This document shows positions 34,495-43,812 of a DNA stretch of 64,000 nt, in pieces. Below the pieces are notes generated by a model. That model was not told the DNA's origin. It saw only the letters and a program-made list of their open reading frames with translations, and did no database searches. The translations under genes were made by a program, and so were the position numbers. Position 1 is the first letter of the stretch, and each line of letters starts with the position of its first letter. This DNA comes from Colwellia demingiae (GTDB lineage Bacteria > Pseudomonadota > Gammaproteobacteria > Enterobacterales > Alteromonadaceae), in contig NZ_VOLT01000003.1 in assembly GCF_007954275.1 (NCBI RefSeq), positions 248,001-312,000 of the forward strand. Reading direction: 5' to 3'.

Positions 34495-36662
34495 GACGCT
34501 TTGACTGGAGGGTAGCTATTGGTGTGGCCATCATTGGCATTATCTGCCTGCTATGGTTGCTGGCAACAGGCATATTAATCTGGTCTACCCTTGACGAAAC
34601 AGGTCGTGATGCAGTTGCAGCTACACTGAGGCCAAGCTTTGAATTGTTGATTTTAATGTGGGCAATATCTCTGGGTGCGGTTGGTATCGCACTGCGTTGG
34701 CTAGTGGCCTACTTCATGACCGCCCCTGCCCGTCTCGCAGAAGATGCCCAAGTTTTGCTTGGCACCGATGTAAAACGCCAACTTAAACCAAGTGGTAGTA
34801 TTGAAAACCGTAGCTTGACCGATCTGTTCAATCAGTTAGTGCAGCAGCGAGAAACATTACGTGAGGAAATGGGTGCACTTGTGCAGGAAGCAGCCCACAA
34901 CACAGAACTCGAAAAAAACCGCCTGGCCGCACTGATGTCCGAACTCAGTAAAAGTGTCGTGGTTTGCAATCTGGATGGACGTATCTTGCTATACAACAAC
35001 CGAGCCCGAAGACAGTTCCAACGATTATCAAAAGCCACCAAGGTTGCGGCTGGGGTTGAATTGATCGGTCTTGGCCGTTCAATTTATGGTCTGTTCGATC
35101 GCAAATTACTCACGCATGCACTGGAAAATATTCAACACCGTTTACAACATAACGTAGCATCCCCATCAGCACAGTTTGTAACCACCACACAGTCCGGGCA
35201 ATTGCTACGAGTGCAAATGGCACCGGTACGCGCTGTCCAACTTGAAAACAAGGAATCCGCTCAGATGACGGGGTTTGTACTCTTAACCGAAAACATCACC
35301 CATGAATTTGAAGCACTATCACAACAGGATCACGTTCTAAATACGCTTACCGAACGCAGTCGTGCTGCAATAGCAAACATGCAGGCAGCTCTTGATGTAC
35401 TGGAATACCCCGATCTTGAACCAGGCATGCAAGAAAGTCTGCTGGGTGTTTTGCGTGAAGAGACACAGGGATTGGGGGAACGTATCCATGAACTCAAATC
35501 AACCACCGTAAATGGCTTCATGTCACACTGGTCCCTCGAAAATATGCTGGGAGCTGACTTGGTTGAGGCCGCCATAAACCGTATTAATGCACTGGAGGGA
35601 CTTACCGCTACCGAATCCAATGTCGATACTTCCGTTTGGCTGAAAGTGGAAAGCTTTACATTACTAGAAGCAATCACCTATCTGACCGAGCATGTACACC
35701 TGGAATGTGGCGTGGACACGGTGCAATTTCGTCTTGGCATGACCGAAACTCATGGTCAGCTTGATCTTTGCTGGACTCCACTAAACAATAAAAAGGACAC
35801 TAGGTTAAATTGCGAAAAAGATTTCATTCGGCTAGGCGGTGAAAAAAGCTCATTGACAATCCAGGATGTCGTTGAACGCCATGATGGTGCGTTCTGGTAT
35901 GAACACGAAACAGAAGGTAATCAGGCATTCTTTCGTTTCCTTGTACCACTGGCTAAACCACAAGAGCAGCTGGATACATCGGCTTTGATGCGCAAAGGTA
36001 GCCGCCCGGAATTTTACGACTTTGACCTGTTTCAAGCCTCGGAACAAACGCGTTCACTGGAAGATTGCAAACTTACCGAACTCTCCTACACCGTCTTTGA
36101 TACAGAAACGACCGGGCTAGATCCATCTGGCGGTGATGAAATTATCCAGATCGGAGCCATACGCATAGTCAACGGCAAGCTGTTGCATCAGGAAACCTTT
36201 GATCAACTGGTAGATCCCAGGCGCTCTATACCGACAATAACTATACCGATTCACGGCATCCAGCCCGATATGGTGAAAGGACAGCCAGTCATTGAAGAAG
36301 TATTACCAGCCTTTCATGCGTTTGTGGGTGATACCGTGTTGGTGGCACACAATGCCGCATTTGACATGCGCTGCCTGCAAGTGAAGGAAACGGCTACCGG
36401 GGTGGTGTTCGATCAGCCCGTACTAGATACCTTACTACTGTCTGCTGTCGTCCATCCCAATCAGGAATCGCACGGGCTGGAAGAAATTGCCGAACGCTTT
36501 AACATTAATATTCATGGGCGCCACACGGCCTTGGGTGACGCCATGGCAACAGCGGAAGTATTCCTGCAACTGATTCACCTTTTGGCAGAGCAAGGCATCT
36601 ATACCATGGGACAGGCACGTGTCGCCGCGCAAAAGACCTACTATGCTCGTCTCAAATACTAA
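34491..36662 (+). CDS. Membrane PAS - degenerate kinase - DEDDh exonuclease fusion
   Basis: A 723-residue protein with two N-terminal transmembrane helices (about 9-30 and 50-72), a coiled coil (about 105-150) and a PAS-like domain (KSVVVCNLDGRILLYNNRAR). Next is a segment laid out like HisKA (SRAAIANMQAALDVLEYPDL), where the phospho-histidine is absent. It is followed by an ATPase-like end (LTIQDVVERHDGAFWYEHET, FFRFLVPLA) without clear N or G boxes. The last ~190 residues are a DEDDh 3'-5' exonuclease related to the Pol III epsilon subunit: FDTETTG, AHNAAFDM and GRHTALGDA hold the expected acidic and His residues. It overlaps the receiver gene and is probably its partner. Confidence 0.9.
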   Translation: MRRFDWRVAIGVAIIGIICLLWLLATGILIWSTLDETGRDAVAATLRPSFELLILMWAISLGAVGIALRWLVAYFMTAPARLAEDAQVLLGTDVKRQLKPSGSIENRSLTDLFNQLVQQRETLREEMGALVQEAAHNTELEKNRLAALMSELSKSVVVCNLDGRILLYNNRARRQFQRLSKATKVAAGVELIGLGRSIYGLFDRKLLTHALENIQHRLQHNVASPSAQFVTTTQSGQLLRVQMAPVRAVQLENKESAQMTGFVLLTENITHEFEALSQQDHVLNTLTERSRAAIANMQAALDVLEYPDLEPGMQESLLGVLREETQGLGERIHELKSTTVNGFMSHWSLENMLGADLVEAAINRINALEGLTATESNVDTSVWLKVESFTLLEAITYLTEHVHLECGVDTVQFRLGMTETHGQLDLCWTPLNNKKDTRLNCEKDFIRLGGEKSSLTIQDVVERHDGAFWYEHETEGNQAFFRFLVPLAKPQEQLDTSALMRKGSRPEFYDFDLFQASEQTRSLEDCKLTELSYTVFDTETTGLDPSGGDEIIQIGAIRIVNGKLLHQETFDQLVDPRRSIPTITIPIHGIQPDMVKGQPVIEEVLPAFHAFVGDTVLVAHNAAFDMRCLQVKETATGVVFDQPVLDTLLLSAVVHPNQESHGLEEIAERFNINIHGRHTALGDAMATAEVFLQLIHLLAEQGIYTMGQARVAAQKTYYARLKY

Positions 36663-36698
36663 AAACCTATCGAAATTAAAAGTATCGCTGCCGACTGA

Positions 36699-36730
36699 CC
36701 TAATAACCTAATAACCTAATGACCTAATGA
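36699..36730. repeat. Four tandem copies of an 8-bp unit
   Basis: CCTAATAA twice and CCTAATGA twice, head to tail, 37 bp after the exonuclease stop. Such short tandem repeats vary by slippage and may mark the island junction. Confidence 0.75.
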
Positions 36731-36892
36731 CGCCAATCATCCATCGTTCACGCTTACCTTAAAGGCACTTGTTCAAAATTAAATCCCTCCTGCCCGTCAA
36801 TTATTCCCTTTAATTGCTCAGTCGTTCCCAAAGGACTAGTTTAGAAACGTTTGATGCTGCGTTATTTATTTTGATAGTGGCGCAACACGGAT

Positions 36893-36946
36893 AGTAGCTT
36901 ATTAGAGAATGCAGTCGGTACAGGAAGTACCTTATTAGATAATGCA
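36893..36946. repeat. 21-bp direct repeat, period 33 bp
   Basis: AGTAGCTTATTAGAGAATGCA (20 of 21 bases: AGTAGCTTATTAGAGAATGC) recurs 33 bp later with two changes (G to C and G to T). The distance is close to three helical turns, which would suit a regulator binding one face, but chance duplication is also possible. Confidence 0.5.
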
Positions 36947-36958
36947 TGAGCAATTATC

Positions 36959-37171
36959 CTAAGCATATTCTGCTGAGTAAGCATTATTTTCAATAAATGC
37001 CTTGCTTAAAGACGTTTCTAATTGCAGCTGAATCCTGCATTTTGAAGTCACTTGGGTATAAACCGGGGTTTCATCAGTGTCTCCAAAAAACAACATAAAG
37101 AGAAAGAAAACTAGCATACCTTTCCTTTTGTGAATTATAACCTCAAATGAATCATAACTAATTTCAACCAT
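36959..37171 (-). CDS. Possible small membrane protein (weak)
   Basis: A 70-codon frame with one hydrophobic helix (MLVFFLFMLFFG, about 19-30) after a basic segment (IHKRK) and a polar C-terminal half. AAGG lies about 7 nt before the ATG. No homologue comes to mind and the codon use is not diagnostic, so it could be a chance frame in a long gap. Confidence 0.25.
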   Translation of the reverse strand: MVEISYDSFEVIIHKRKGMLVFFLFMLFFGDTDETPVYTQVTSKCRIQLQLETSLSKAFIENNAYSAEYA

Positions 37172-37501
37172 GGGAAGGCCTTAACGGTAATATCCTCTAT
37201 GCTCAAAGTTTTTGATGGCATAAATAGTTAGATACAACGAAAAGTAACTTTAATTTTAATGTAGCAGGTGTGTCCTTAAGGCCAATTTTCTAATGCCCGT
37301 ATTGTCTGATCAGTTGCCGTTAAATAAATAAATAAGGGCTAACGTCAGTTTTCGTATCTAAACAATCTATTCAGAGGTCGTTTTTTCATTCATGAAATAT
37401 TCAGGTTTTATAATTTACTATGCTTTTCCCTAATGATTGTTTTGCATAAAAACCCATAAAAGCGTAATATTTATCTACTTTTATATTATTAATAATTTTT
37501 T

Positions 37502-38776
37502 ATGCCTGTTAATTTACCTGAAATAATTCCTGCTTCACTTACGCCAATTCAAGGCATTCGCCTAGGTTGGGCCGAGTCAAATATTAAAAAACCAAACCGT
37601 AAAGATTTACTCGTTATTGAAATTTGTGATGGTAGTGCAGTATCTGGCGTTTTTACCCAGAATCGTTTTTGTGCTGCACCGGTAACACTATGTAAAAAAC
37701 ATTTAGACGCAGTAAAAAAGAGTGATATTGCAGGCACTAATGTTTCAGGTATAAAAGCATTAGTAATCAATACAGGTAATGCCAACGCAGGAACAGGCGA
37801 GCAAGGCATGTTAGATGCACTCACGACCTGTCAAAATTTAGCTGAAATTATGTCAATTCCAGCCGAGTCGATATTACCTTTTTCAACAGGCGTAATCTTA
37901 GAACATTTACCTATGGATAAGCTCTTAACAGGTTTACCACTGGCCGTTGCTAATTTGACCACCGATAATTGGGCTGATGCGGCTTCAGCAATTATGACCA
38001 CAGACATTGCGCCTAAAGCTTATGCTACTAATGTAAAAATTGGCGATCATCGCGTAAATATTACCGGTATATCGAAAGGTGCCGGTATGATCCATCCTAA
38101 TATGGCCACCATGTTAGGTTATGTGGCAACCGATGCAAATATAACGAAATCGTTGTTAGATAGTATGACCAAAAAAATTGCAGATTTATCATTTAACTGT
38201 ATTTCTGTTGACGGCGATACCTCAACCAATGATTCCTTTATTGTTATCGCCACCGGAAAAAGTGACGCTACCGCTATCACAACCCCTAACGATGAAGGTT
38301 ATCAGGAAGTGTTTAATGCCTTGCTTGAAACCTCTCAGTATTTGGCTAAAGCCATCGTTCGTGATGGCGAGGGCGCAACCAAGTTTATAACGGTAACTGT
38401 TAAAGGTGCATTAACACTTGATGAAGCAAAAACTATCGGTTTTTCTATCGGTAAAAGTCCATTAGTTAAAACGGCAATGTTTGCTTCTGATCCTAATTTA
38501 GGCCGTGTACTTGCTGCTATTGGTTACGCTTCAAGAGAGTGTGAGTCATTAGCTGATTTAGATACTAACCAATTAGAGCTCTATTTTGGTAGTTTATTAG
38601 TGGCTGAAAAAGGCGGCCGTGCTGCCAGTTATAAGGAAGATGAGGGGCAAGCGATAATGAACGAAGCAGAAATTGATATTACCGTGCAACTTCATCGAGG
38701 CAATGAAGAGTCAACTATTTGGACCTGTGATTTTAGCTATGATTACGTAAAAATTAATGCAGAATACAGAACCTAA
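37502..38776 (+). CDS. argJ: Bifunctional glutamate N-acetyltransferase/amino-acid acetyltransferase
   Basis: ArgJ moves the acetyl group from N-acetylornithine to glutamate and can make N-acetylglutamate from acetyl-CoA, closing the acetyl cycle of arginine synthesis. The 424 residues include the self-cleavage site between Ala202 and the nucleophile Thr203 in KGAGMIHPNMATMLGYVATD, the oxyanion-type TGVILEHLPM region, and the FVRDGEGATKF-like segment AIVRDGEGATKFITV. It is alone here, not in an arg operon. It lies just right of the G+C-rich island. Confidence 0.95.
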   Translation: MPVNLPEIIPASLTPIQGIRLGWAESNIKKPNRKDLLVIEICDGSAVSGVFTQNRFCAAPVTLCKKHLDAVKKSDIAGTNVSGIKALVINTGNANAGTGEQGMLDALTTCQNLAEIMSIPAESILPFSTGVILEHLPMDKLLTGLPLAVANLTTDNWADAASAIMTTDIAPKAYATNVKIGDHRVNITGISKGAGMIHPNMATMLGYVATDANITKSLLDSMTKKIADLSFNCISVDGDTSTNDSFIVIATGKSDATAITTPNDEGYQEVFNALLETSQYLAKAIVRDGEGATKFITVTVKGALTLDEAKTIGFSIGKSPLVKTAMFASDPNLGRVLAAIGYASRECESLADLDTNQLELYFGSLLVAEKGGRAASYKEDEGQAIMNEAEIDITVQLHRGNEESTIWTCDFSYDYVKINAEYRT

Positions 38777-38828
38777 ATACTGAACCTAAATAGCGTCTCC
38801 ATATTACTTTCAGATAGTAAATTCCTAA

Positions 38829-38866
38829 AAAATAATAACGGTGGGTAAAACCACCTTTATTATTTG
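38829..38866 (+). terminator. Terminator after argJ
   Basis: AATAATAACGGTGG and CCACCTTTATTATT pair with one mismatch around a 6-nt GTAAAA loop. The A/T-rich lower stem serves as the tail. About 55 bp after the stop. Confidence 0.65.
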
Positions 38867-38949
38867 AATCTAATATTTAAAATACCAGCGCGACAATTCA
38901 CTCGTTCCTGTTATGCTGTCTTAGTCTAAAAACCTAGTTTGGAAAGCTC

Positions 38950-39942
38950 ATGTTTGAGGTATTTACAGATTTAGCCTCGTGGTTAGTTGTTGATATATTC
39001 GGTCTATCGAAGACAACAAAATTAGGTGATGCCCTCCATTTTTTTATTGAAGATACCACTAAAATATTCTTTTTACTGCTAGTGATGATTTACGCTATTG
39101 CCTTGTTAAGAGCGTCAATGAATGTAGAGCGTGTTCGTGATTATTTAGCAGGTAAGCATAAAGGTATCGGTTATTTATTAGGCTCTAGTTTTGGCGCAAT
39201 AACACCGTTTTGCTCTTGTTCAAGTATTCCAGTATTTTTGGGTTTCACATCCGCAGGGATTCCTGTGGGTATCACTATGTCATTTCTCATTACATCACCA
39301 CTAATAAATGAAGTCGCTGTATTATTATTACTCAGTTTATTGGGATGGAAGTTTACCCTGCTTTACGTTGTGGTTGGAATGACAGTGGGAATATTAGGTG
39401 GTGTTTTTCTTGATGCCATCAAAGCTGAACGTTGGCTGCAATCTTTTGCCGCAAAAGCATTAGAACGAGGTCAAAACGCCCCCTATAAAGTGACCGCCAA
39501 AAACTCCGACGTTTTATCCCTAAAAGAAAGACATACTTTTGCAAAAGAAGAGATGTTGGAAATATTTGGTCGAGTTTGGAAATGGGTCATCATTGGTGTT
39601 GGATTAGGATCTGCTTTACATGGCTTTGTTCCTGACGGTTGGATTGAAGAACATTTAGGAAATGGTCAATGGTGGTCGGTTCCTTCAGCCGTATTACTGG
39701 GAATACCTTTATATTCTAATGCCACAGGTGTTATTCCTGTGATGGAAAGCTTAATTAAACAAGGGCTTCCTATCGGCACGACACTCGCCTTTTGCATGAG
39801 TACCGTTGCTGCAAGTTTCCCAGAGTTTATTTTATTAAAGCAAGTGATGCAGTGGCAATTATTGGCTGTGCTTTTCGTACTACTACTAGTCGCATTTACA
39901 TTAATTGGTTGGATTTTTAATTTTCTAACCCCGTTTATTTAA
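38950..39942 (+). CDS. DUF318-family permease (YraQ/ArsP-like)
   Basis: An inner-membrane permease of 330 residues with about 8-9 helices. The family signature is visible twice: PFCSCSSIPVFLGFTSAGIP around Cys88/Cys90, and GIPLYSNATGVIPVMESLIKQG, with FLITSPLINEVAVLLL between. Relatives include putative cation or organoarsenical exporters; the Cys pair suggests soft-metal or thiol chemistry. It is followed after 24 bp by a small thioredoxin-fold protein with CxxC, the usual genetic partner of this permease class. Confidence 0.88.
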   Translation: MFEVFTDLASWLVVDIFGLSKTTKLGDALHFFIEDTTKIFFLLLVMIYAIALLRASMNVERVRDYLAGKHKGIGYLLGSSFGAITPFCSCSSIPVFLGFTSAGIPVGITMSFLITSPLINEVAVLLLLSLLGWKFTLLYVVVGMTVGILGGVFLDAIKAERWLQSFAAKALERGQNAPYKVTAKNSDVLSLKERHTFAKEEMLEIFGRVWKWVIIGVGLGSALHGFVPDGWIEEHLGNGQWWSVPSAVLLGIPLYSNATGVIPVMESLIKQGLPIGTTLAFCMSTVAASFPEFILLKQVMQWQLLAVLFVLLLVAFTLIGWIFNFLTPFI

Positions 39943-39966
39943 GGTCTGAATTAAAGAGGAAATATG

Positions 39967-40203
39967 ATGAAAGAAATCAAAGTATTAGGTACAGGCTGTG
40001 CTAAATGTACAAAAACAGTCGAGATTATTTCAGCAATAGCTAATGAGCTAAATATTGATATCGACATAAAAAAAGAGACTGATCCAGAAGTGATTATGGC
40101 TTATGGCGTAATGAGTACGCCTGCAGTAATTATTAATGAAGTAAATGTACACAGTGGCTCTATTCCTCATAGAGAGGCTATTGAGTCATGGTTGAGAGAC
40201 TAG
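39967..40203 (+). CDS. Redox-active disulfide protein, thioredoxin fold
   Basis: A 78-residue minimal thioredoxin-like protein. The redox pair is the CAKC of LGTGCAKCTKTVEI, and the cis-proline site is MSTPAVIINE. It belongs to the group often called redox-active disulfide protein 2 and normally follows DUF318 permease genes. I prefer the second of two adjacent ATGs because GAGGAA is 7 nt before it. It probably delivers or removes thiol-bound metal or keeps the permease Cys pair reduced. Confidence 0.9.
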   Translation: MKEIKVLGTGCAKCTKTVEIISAIANELNIDIDIKKETDPEVIMAYGVMSTPAVIINEVNVHSGSIPHREAIESWLRD

Positions 40204-40319
40204 ACTACGATTAGTTTTTTAAATTGCTCATTTAAGCAACGATACTGTTTTGTTTAAAATAATTTCAGTAACGTCTGCTTTGTGATCTAATACCAGATGA
40301 AATATACTAACTTATCTCA

Positions 40320-41048
40320 GTGTTTCCTAATTATGAAGTTATCGTGTCTATTCAAACAAAAGCTAAACGCCCTAATAATACCCTGTTAGAAATAATTTTT
40401 AATATTGCTGTTCCGTCGATTATTTTAATGAAATTATCGGGGGATGAATATTTAGGCTCTATGTACGCCTTGGTTTTAGCATTGTTATTTCCTATTGGTT
40501 ATGGCTTGTATGACTTCATTAAAAACAAGTCGATGAACTTTATTTCATTACTTGGTTTTTTAAGCACCTTCTTAACCGGTGGTATTGGTTTATTTGAGTT
40601 AGATGTGGAATGGTTGGCTATTAAAGAAGCGGCAATACCCTCAGCCATAGGCTTAGTAGTGCTAATATCTGGCTTTTGGGGCAAACCACTTATTGCCAAA
40701 ATTTTATTAAATCCTATGTTGTTTAATTTAGATTTAATCTATGAGTCGCTATCAAATAAAAATAAAACCGATGAATTTAAAGCTAAAATTCAGTGGGCAA
40801 ATCACCTGTTAGCAGCAACATTTGTTTTTTCTGCGACGATGAATTACCTTTTAGCTAAATGGATTGTAGTTAGCCCTGCTGGTACAACACAGTTTAATGA
40901 GCAACTTGGTGAAATGACCATTTTAAGTTATCCCGTTATTGCCATACCTTCAACGATAATGTTAATGGCGATCATGTATTATGTGGTAAAAAGTGTGATG
41001 AAATTAACGGATTTAAAGTTGGAACAAATTTTAAACGCTGACAAATAA
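40320..41048 (+). CDS. VC0807-like multi-spanning membrane protein
   Basis: A 242-residue inner-membrane protein with about six hydrophobic segments (IIFNIAVPSIILMKLSGDEY, ALVLALLFPIGYGLYDFI, FISLLGFLSTFLTGGIGLFE, AIPSAIGLVVLISGFWG, LAATFVFSATMNYLLAKW, IPSTIMLMAIMYYVV). The pattern recalls the VC0807 group, distantly related to septation protein A. Function unknown. The frame begins with GTG; there is no strong Shine-Dalgarno, so a start a few codons later is possible. Confidence 0.65.
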   Translation: MFPNYEVIVSIQTKAKRPNNTLLEIIFNIAVPSIILMKLSGDEYLGSMYALVLALLFPIGYGLYDFIKNKSMNFISLLGFLSTFLTGGIGLFELDVEWLAIKEAAIPSAIGLVVLISGFWGKPLIAKILLNPMLFNLDLIYESLSNKNKTDEFKAKIQWANHLLAATFVFSATMNYLLAKWIVVSPAGTTQFNEQLGEMTILSYPVIAIPSTIMLMAIMYYVVKSVMKLTDLKLEQILNADK

Positions 41049-41062
41049 CAATAGAAATACAC

Positions 41063-41090
41063 TTAACCGCTTCATTATTGTGGCGGTTAA
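41063..41090. other. Inverted repeat after the membrane-protein gene
   Basis: TTAACCGC (41063-41070) and GCGGTTAA (41083-41090) enclose 12 nt. It may end the transcript, although only an A-rich stretch follows. Confidence 0.4.
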
Positions 41091-41249
41091 TACGAATAAA
41101 AAAATCAAACCCTCACTGCCCTTCCTCGCCAGTTTTTAATACTCATTATTACCTGCTTATCTTAATCACTTTTAAACCTAATTAAACTTCATCAACAGAG
41201 TACAACTGTTCTACTATTAATAGTTTTAATTTGATAATTTTACTTAACG

Positions 41250-42467
41250 ATGAGGTACAATTATCTCTCATCACTTAGAAGAGTTAACATCATCATCCAT
41301 AGCGATAACAAAGACCTAAATCAGAAATCACCTTACGTATCAGTATCTGTGGCAAATACGCAACTTAAAATTGCTACTTTCAACTTGTTTAATTACCTTG
41401 AGCCGCCAAATGCTTTTTATGAGTTTGAGCGTATTTATAGTGCTGAACAGTGGGCAAAAAAACAGAAATGGGTTGCTGAGTATTTACGTGAATTTCAGCC
41501 TGACATTATTGGTTTTCAAGAAGTTTTTAGTGCCGATTCATTAAAAGCGTTAGTTGCCGAGCAGGGTTATAGCTATTTTGAAGTGGTTGATCAACCGGAT
41601 GTCATTGATGACTTTATTTATCGAAGTCCTGTGGTAGCCATTGCCTCTCGTTATCCTATTGTTGAGGCGACTGCGGTAGAACCAAACACTGAACTTGCGC
41701 AAACATTAGGGTTAACCAAAGATTTTTCTTTTAGCCGTAAAGTCATAAGAGCGACGGTTGACCTACCTCATATGGGCAATTGTGATTGTTATGTTGTGCA
41801 CTTTAAATCTAAGCGTTCGATGATTGAAATCGATGAGAAAAATAACCATTGGTCGCCAGAACAAACGATTATTGAAAGCCTAAAAGCAAACGTGGCTGGT
41901 GGTTGGGGTTCAACCATACAACGTGGCAGTGAAGCGACGTTGTTAATGATTGATATGATTGAGCGACGCGAGGCTACAGGCAACCCTATGGTATTAATGG
42001 GTGATTTTAATAATACCTTAGCGGATGGTGTGTTGAGTCATTTACTAACAAACACTTTACGTTTTGTATCGCATATTGACCGTGATGCTTATCTTGCTAA
42101 GTATTGTTTAAATGATGCTTGGGATTTATTTCAAACAGCAGTTACTAATGAGAAAAATGAAGCGAATAAAGCTGATGATGTGAATGAAATAGATAGTGAA
42201 GATGCAACTGATATATCTGATATATCTGATATAAGTAAACGAGAAGAAAAAGTGGTGCGTACCCCAACCCATTATTTTGGTGCTGGTAGCTCGGTACTCG
42301 ATTACATTTTATTATCTTGTGAATTTGATGCCAGTTACCACGACAGTCTTTATCAAGTCAGCGCGTACGATACTTACGATCGACACTTAATTAATCCTAT
42401 TTTCGAGCGTGATGGCGAAAGTACAGATCATGGCATTGCGTTGGTGACATTAACGTTAAGATCTTAA
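41250..42467 (+). CDS. Endonuclease/exonuclease/phosphatase family protein
   Basis: DNase I-like fold hydrolase of 405 residues. The metal and catalytic landmarks are ATFNLFNYLEP, the Glu of DIIGFQEVF, VVHFKSKRS, the MGDFNNTL asparagine/aspartate pair, YILLS and the final STDHGIALV with the catalytic His. A spacer of acidic repeats (DISDISDIS, from a 9-bp DNA repeat near 42208-42235) sits before the DYILL strand. The family includes nucleases and phosphodiesterases; the substrate is unclear. A GTG at 41349 gives a start closer to the conserved core (VANTQLKIATFN). The stop is 2 bp from that of the convergent next gene. Confidence 0.85.
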   Translation: MRYNYLSSLRRVNIIIHSDNKDLNQKSPYVSVSVANTQLKIATFNLFNYLEPPNAFYEFERIYSAEQWAKKQKWVAEYLREFQPDIIGFQEVFSADSLKALVAEQGYSYFEVVDQPDVIDDFIYRSPVVAIASRYPIVEATAVEPNTELAQTLGLTKDFSFSRKVIRATVDLPHMGNCDCYVVHFKSKRSMIEIDEKNNHWSPEQTIIESLKANVAGGWGSTIQRGSEATLLMIDMIERREATGNPMVLMGDFNNTLADGVLSHLLTNTLRFVSHIDRDAYLAKYCLNDAWDLFQTAVTNEKNEANKADDVNEIDSEDATDISDISDISKREEKVVRTPTHYFGAGSSVLDYILLSCEFDASYHDSLYQVSAYDTYDRHLINPIFERDGESTDHGIALVTLTLRS

Positions 42468-42469
42468 GA

Positions 42470-43621
42470 TTACTCTTCAGCTATTAACCTATAAATGCCC
42501 TCTCCATCAACCGCAACATAAACATAACCATCTGGCCCCTGTTTAATGTTGCGCACTCTAGTCAGTTCATCTTTAATAACGTCAGCCTTAACAACCTTAT
42601 TCCCCTCTAAAGTTAACATAACGATCTGACCAAACTTTAATGAGCCAACAAGTATATTTCCTTGCCAATAAGGGTATTTTTCACTGGTTACAAAGACCAT
42701 ACCTGAAGGTGCTATAGAAGGATCCCAATACCATAACGGTTGCTCCATGCCTTTCTTTTTGGTTAAGTCGGTAATCTCAGTACCCGAGTAGTTAATGCCA
42801 TAACTAATTGTTGGCCAACCGTAGTTATTACCTTTGCCAATAAGGTTGACTTCATCACCACCACGCGGGCCATGTTCATGGCTCCAGATATAGCCAGTTA
42901 TAGGGTGTTTAATCATACCTTGTGGATTACGGTGTCCATACGAATAGATGGCTTTTTTAGCTTTATCATCGTTAACAAAAGGATTGTCATCAGGTATACG
43001 GCCATCATCATGTAATCGATAAACCTTACCTGCGTCGCGAGTAATATCTTGTGGGTTAACATCTCTTTGGCCTCTATCACCAATAGAGAAATACAAATAC
43101 CCTTGGTTATCAAAAGCTAATCGACTACCAAAATGAACACCTTTTCGACCATAAGCTTGAGCGACATATATATCTTCTTGTTCTGTTAGCATCATGCCAT
43201 TGAGCTTAGCGCGCATGATGGCCGTACTTTTATTACCTTTGTCGTCTGCCTTGGCGTAAGAAAAGTATATCCAACCATTACTGGCATAGTCCGGATGCAT
43301 AGCGATATCAAGTAACCCTCCTTGACCGCCAACGACTACCTCTGGCACGCCAGAAATTGTGTCTGCGATAGATTTACCTTTCTTTAACCTTTTTAATTCG
43401 CCATCACGCAGGGTAATTAACAAATCACCATTAGGTAACCACGCCATTCCCCAAGGTATACCGGCATCAGCAAGATGCAATTGAGCAGTGATATTTTCAT
43501 TAAATTGACTAAGGCTGGCCGGCAAAGTTTCATCGCTATTTGCAAAAAAAGGCACAAGTGTACAACAGGCTATTATGGATAAAGTTTTTCGGGCTAACTT
43601 TATATTACGTAACAATGGCAT
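42470..43621 (-). CDS. PQQ-dependent aldose sugar dehydrogenase
   Basis: Secreted six-bladed beta-propeller quinoprotein of the soluble aldose sugar dehydrogenase (YliI/Asd) family. It has a signal peptide (about 1-28) and 383 residues. Visible landmarks: GMAWLPNGDLLITLR, GGQGGLLDIAMHPDY with the conserved His, FGSRLAFDNQGYLYFSIGDR, SYGHRNPQGM and WSHEHGPRGGDEVN, the cofactor and calcium region. It oxidises aldose sugars in the periplasm using PQQ. No PQQ synthesis genes are in the window. It is convergent with the nuclease-family gene. Confidence 0.92.
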   Translation of the reverse strand: MPLLRNIKLARKTLSIIACCTLVPFFANSDETLPASLSQFNENITAQLHLADAGIPWGMAWLPNGDLLITLRDGELKRLKKGKSIADTISGVPEVVVGGQGGLLDIAMHPDYASNGWIYFSYAKADDKGNKSTAIMRAKLNGMMLTEQEDIYVAQAYGRKGVHFGSRLAFDNQGYLYFSIGDRGQRDVNPQDITRDAGKVYRLHDDGRIPDDNPFVNDDKAKKAIYSYGHRNPQGMIKHPITGYIWSHEHGPRGGDEVNLIGKGNNYGWPTISYGINYSGTEITDLTKKKGMEQPLWYWDPSIAPSGMVFVTSEKYPYWQGNILVGSLKFGQIVMLTLEGNKVVKADVIKDELTRVRNIKQGPDGYVYVAVDGEGIYRLIAEE

Positions 43622-43812
43622 GGCGGTTAATCATTATGAGTCGATATTTCATCATAATCAATTTAGCAGTAATTTAAAGCGAAATTTGTTACAAGTAATG
43701 TCAACGGATTAACTTCTGCTTTTTCTGCGGACGAGTTTTTGTTGAATTACTAGTGTGATGGATCTTTAACTAACTTTTACTCTGGCTCACCTAGTGTCGA
43801 AGCGCAAGCCTG

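Larger units (their letters stand above)
36663..37501. other. Long gap at the right edge of the island
   Basis: About 840 bp with the composition falling back to AT-rich. It holds four tandem CCTAAT(A/G)A units (36699-36730), a 21-bp direct repeat of period 33 (36893-36913 and 36926-36946), and a weak small frame on the minus strand. The last ~150 bp carry the promoter region of argJ. No terminator with a clear T-run follows the exonuclease gene. Confidence 0.45.

Noticed and set aside
35330..35677. 115-codon antisense frame in the exonuclease gene
   Set aside because: Ser-rich shadow of the sense frame in the G+C-rich island.
42208..42240. Tandem GATATATCT repeats as a regulatory or mobile element
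   Set aside because: They are in frame within the nuclease-family gene (DIS repeats) and encode a variable acidic loop.
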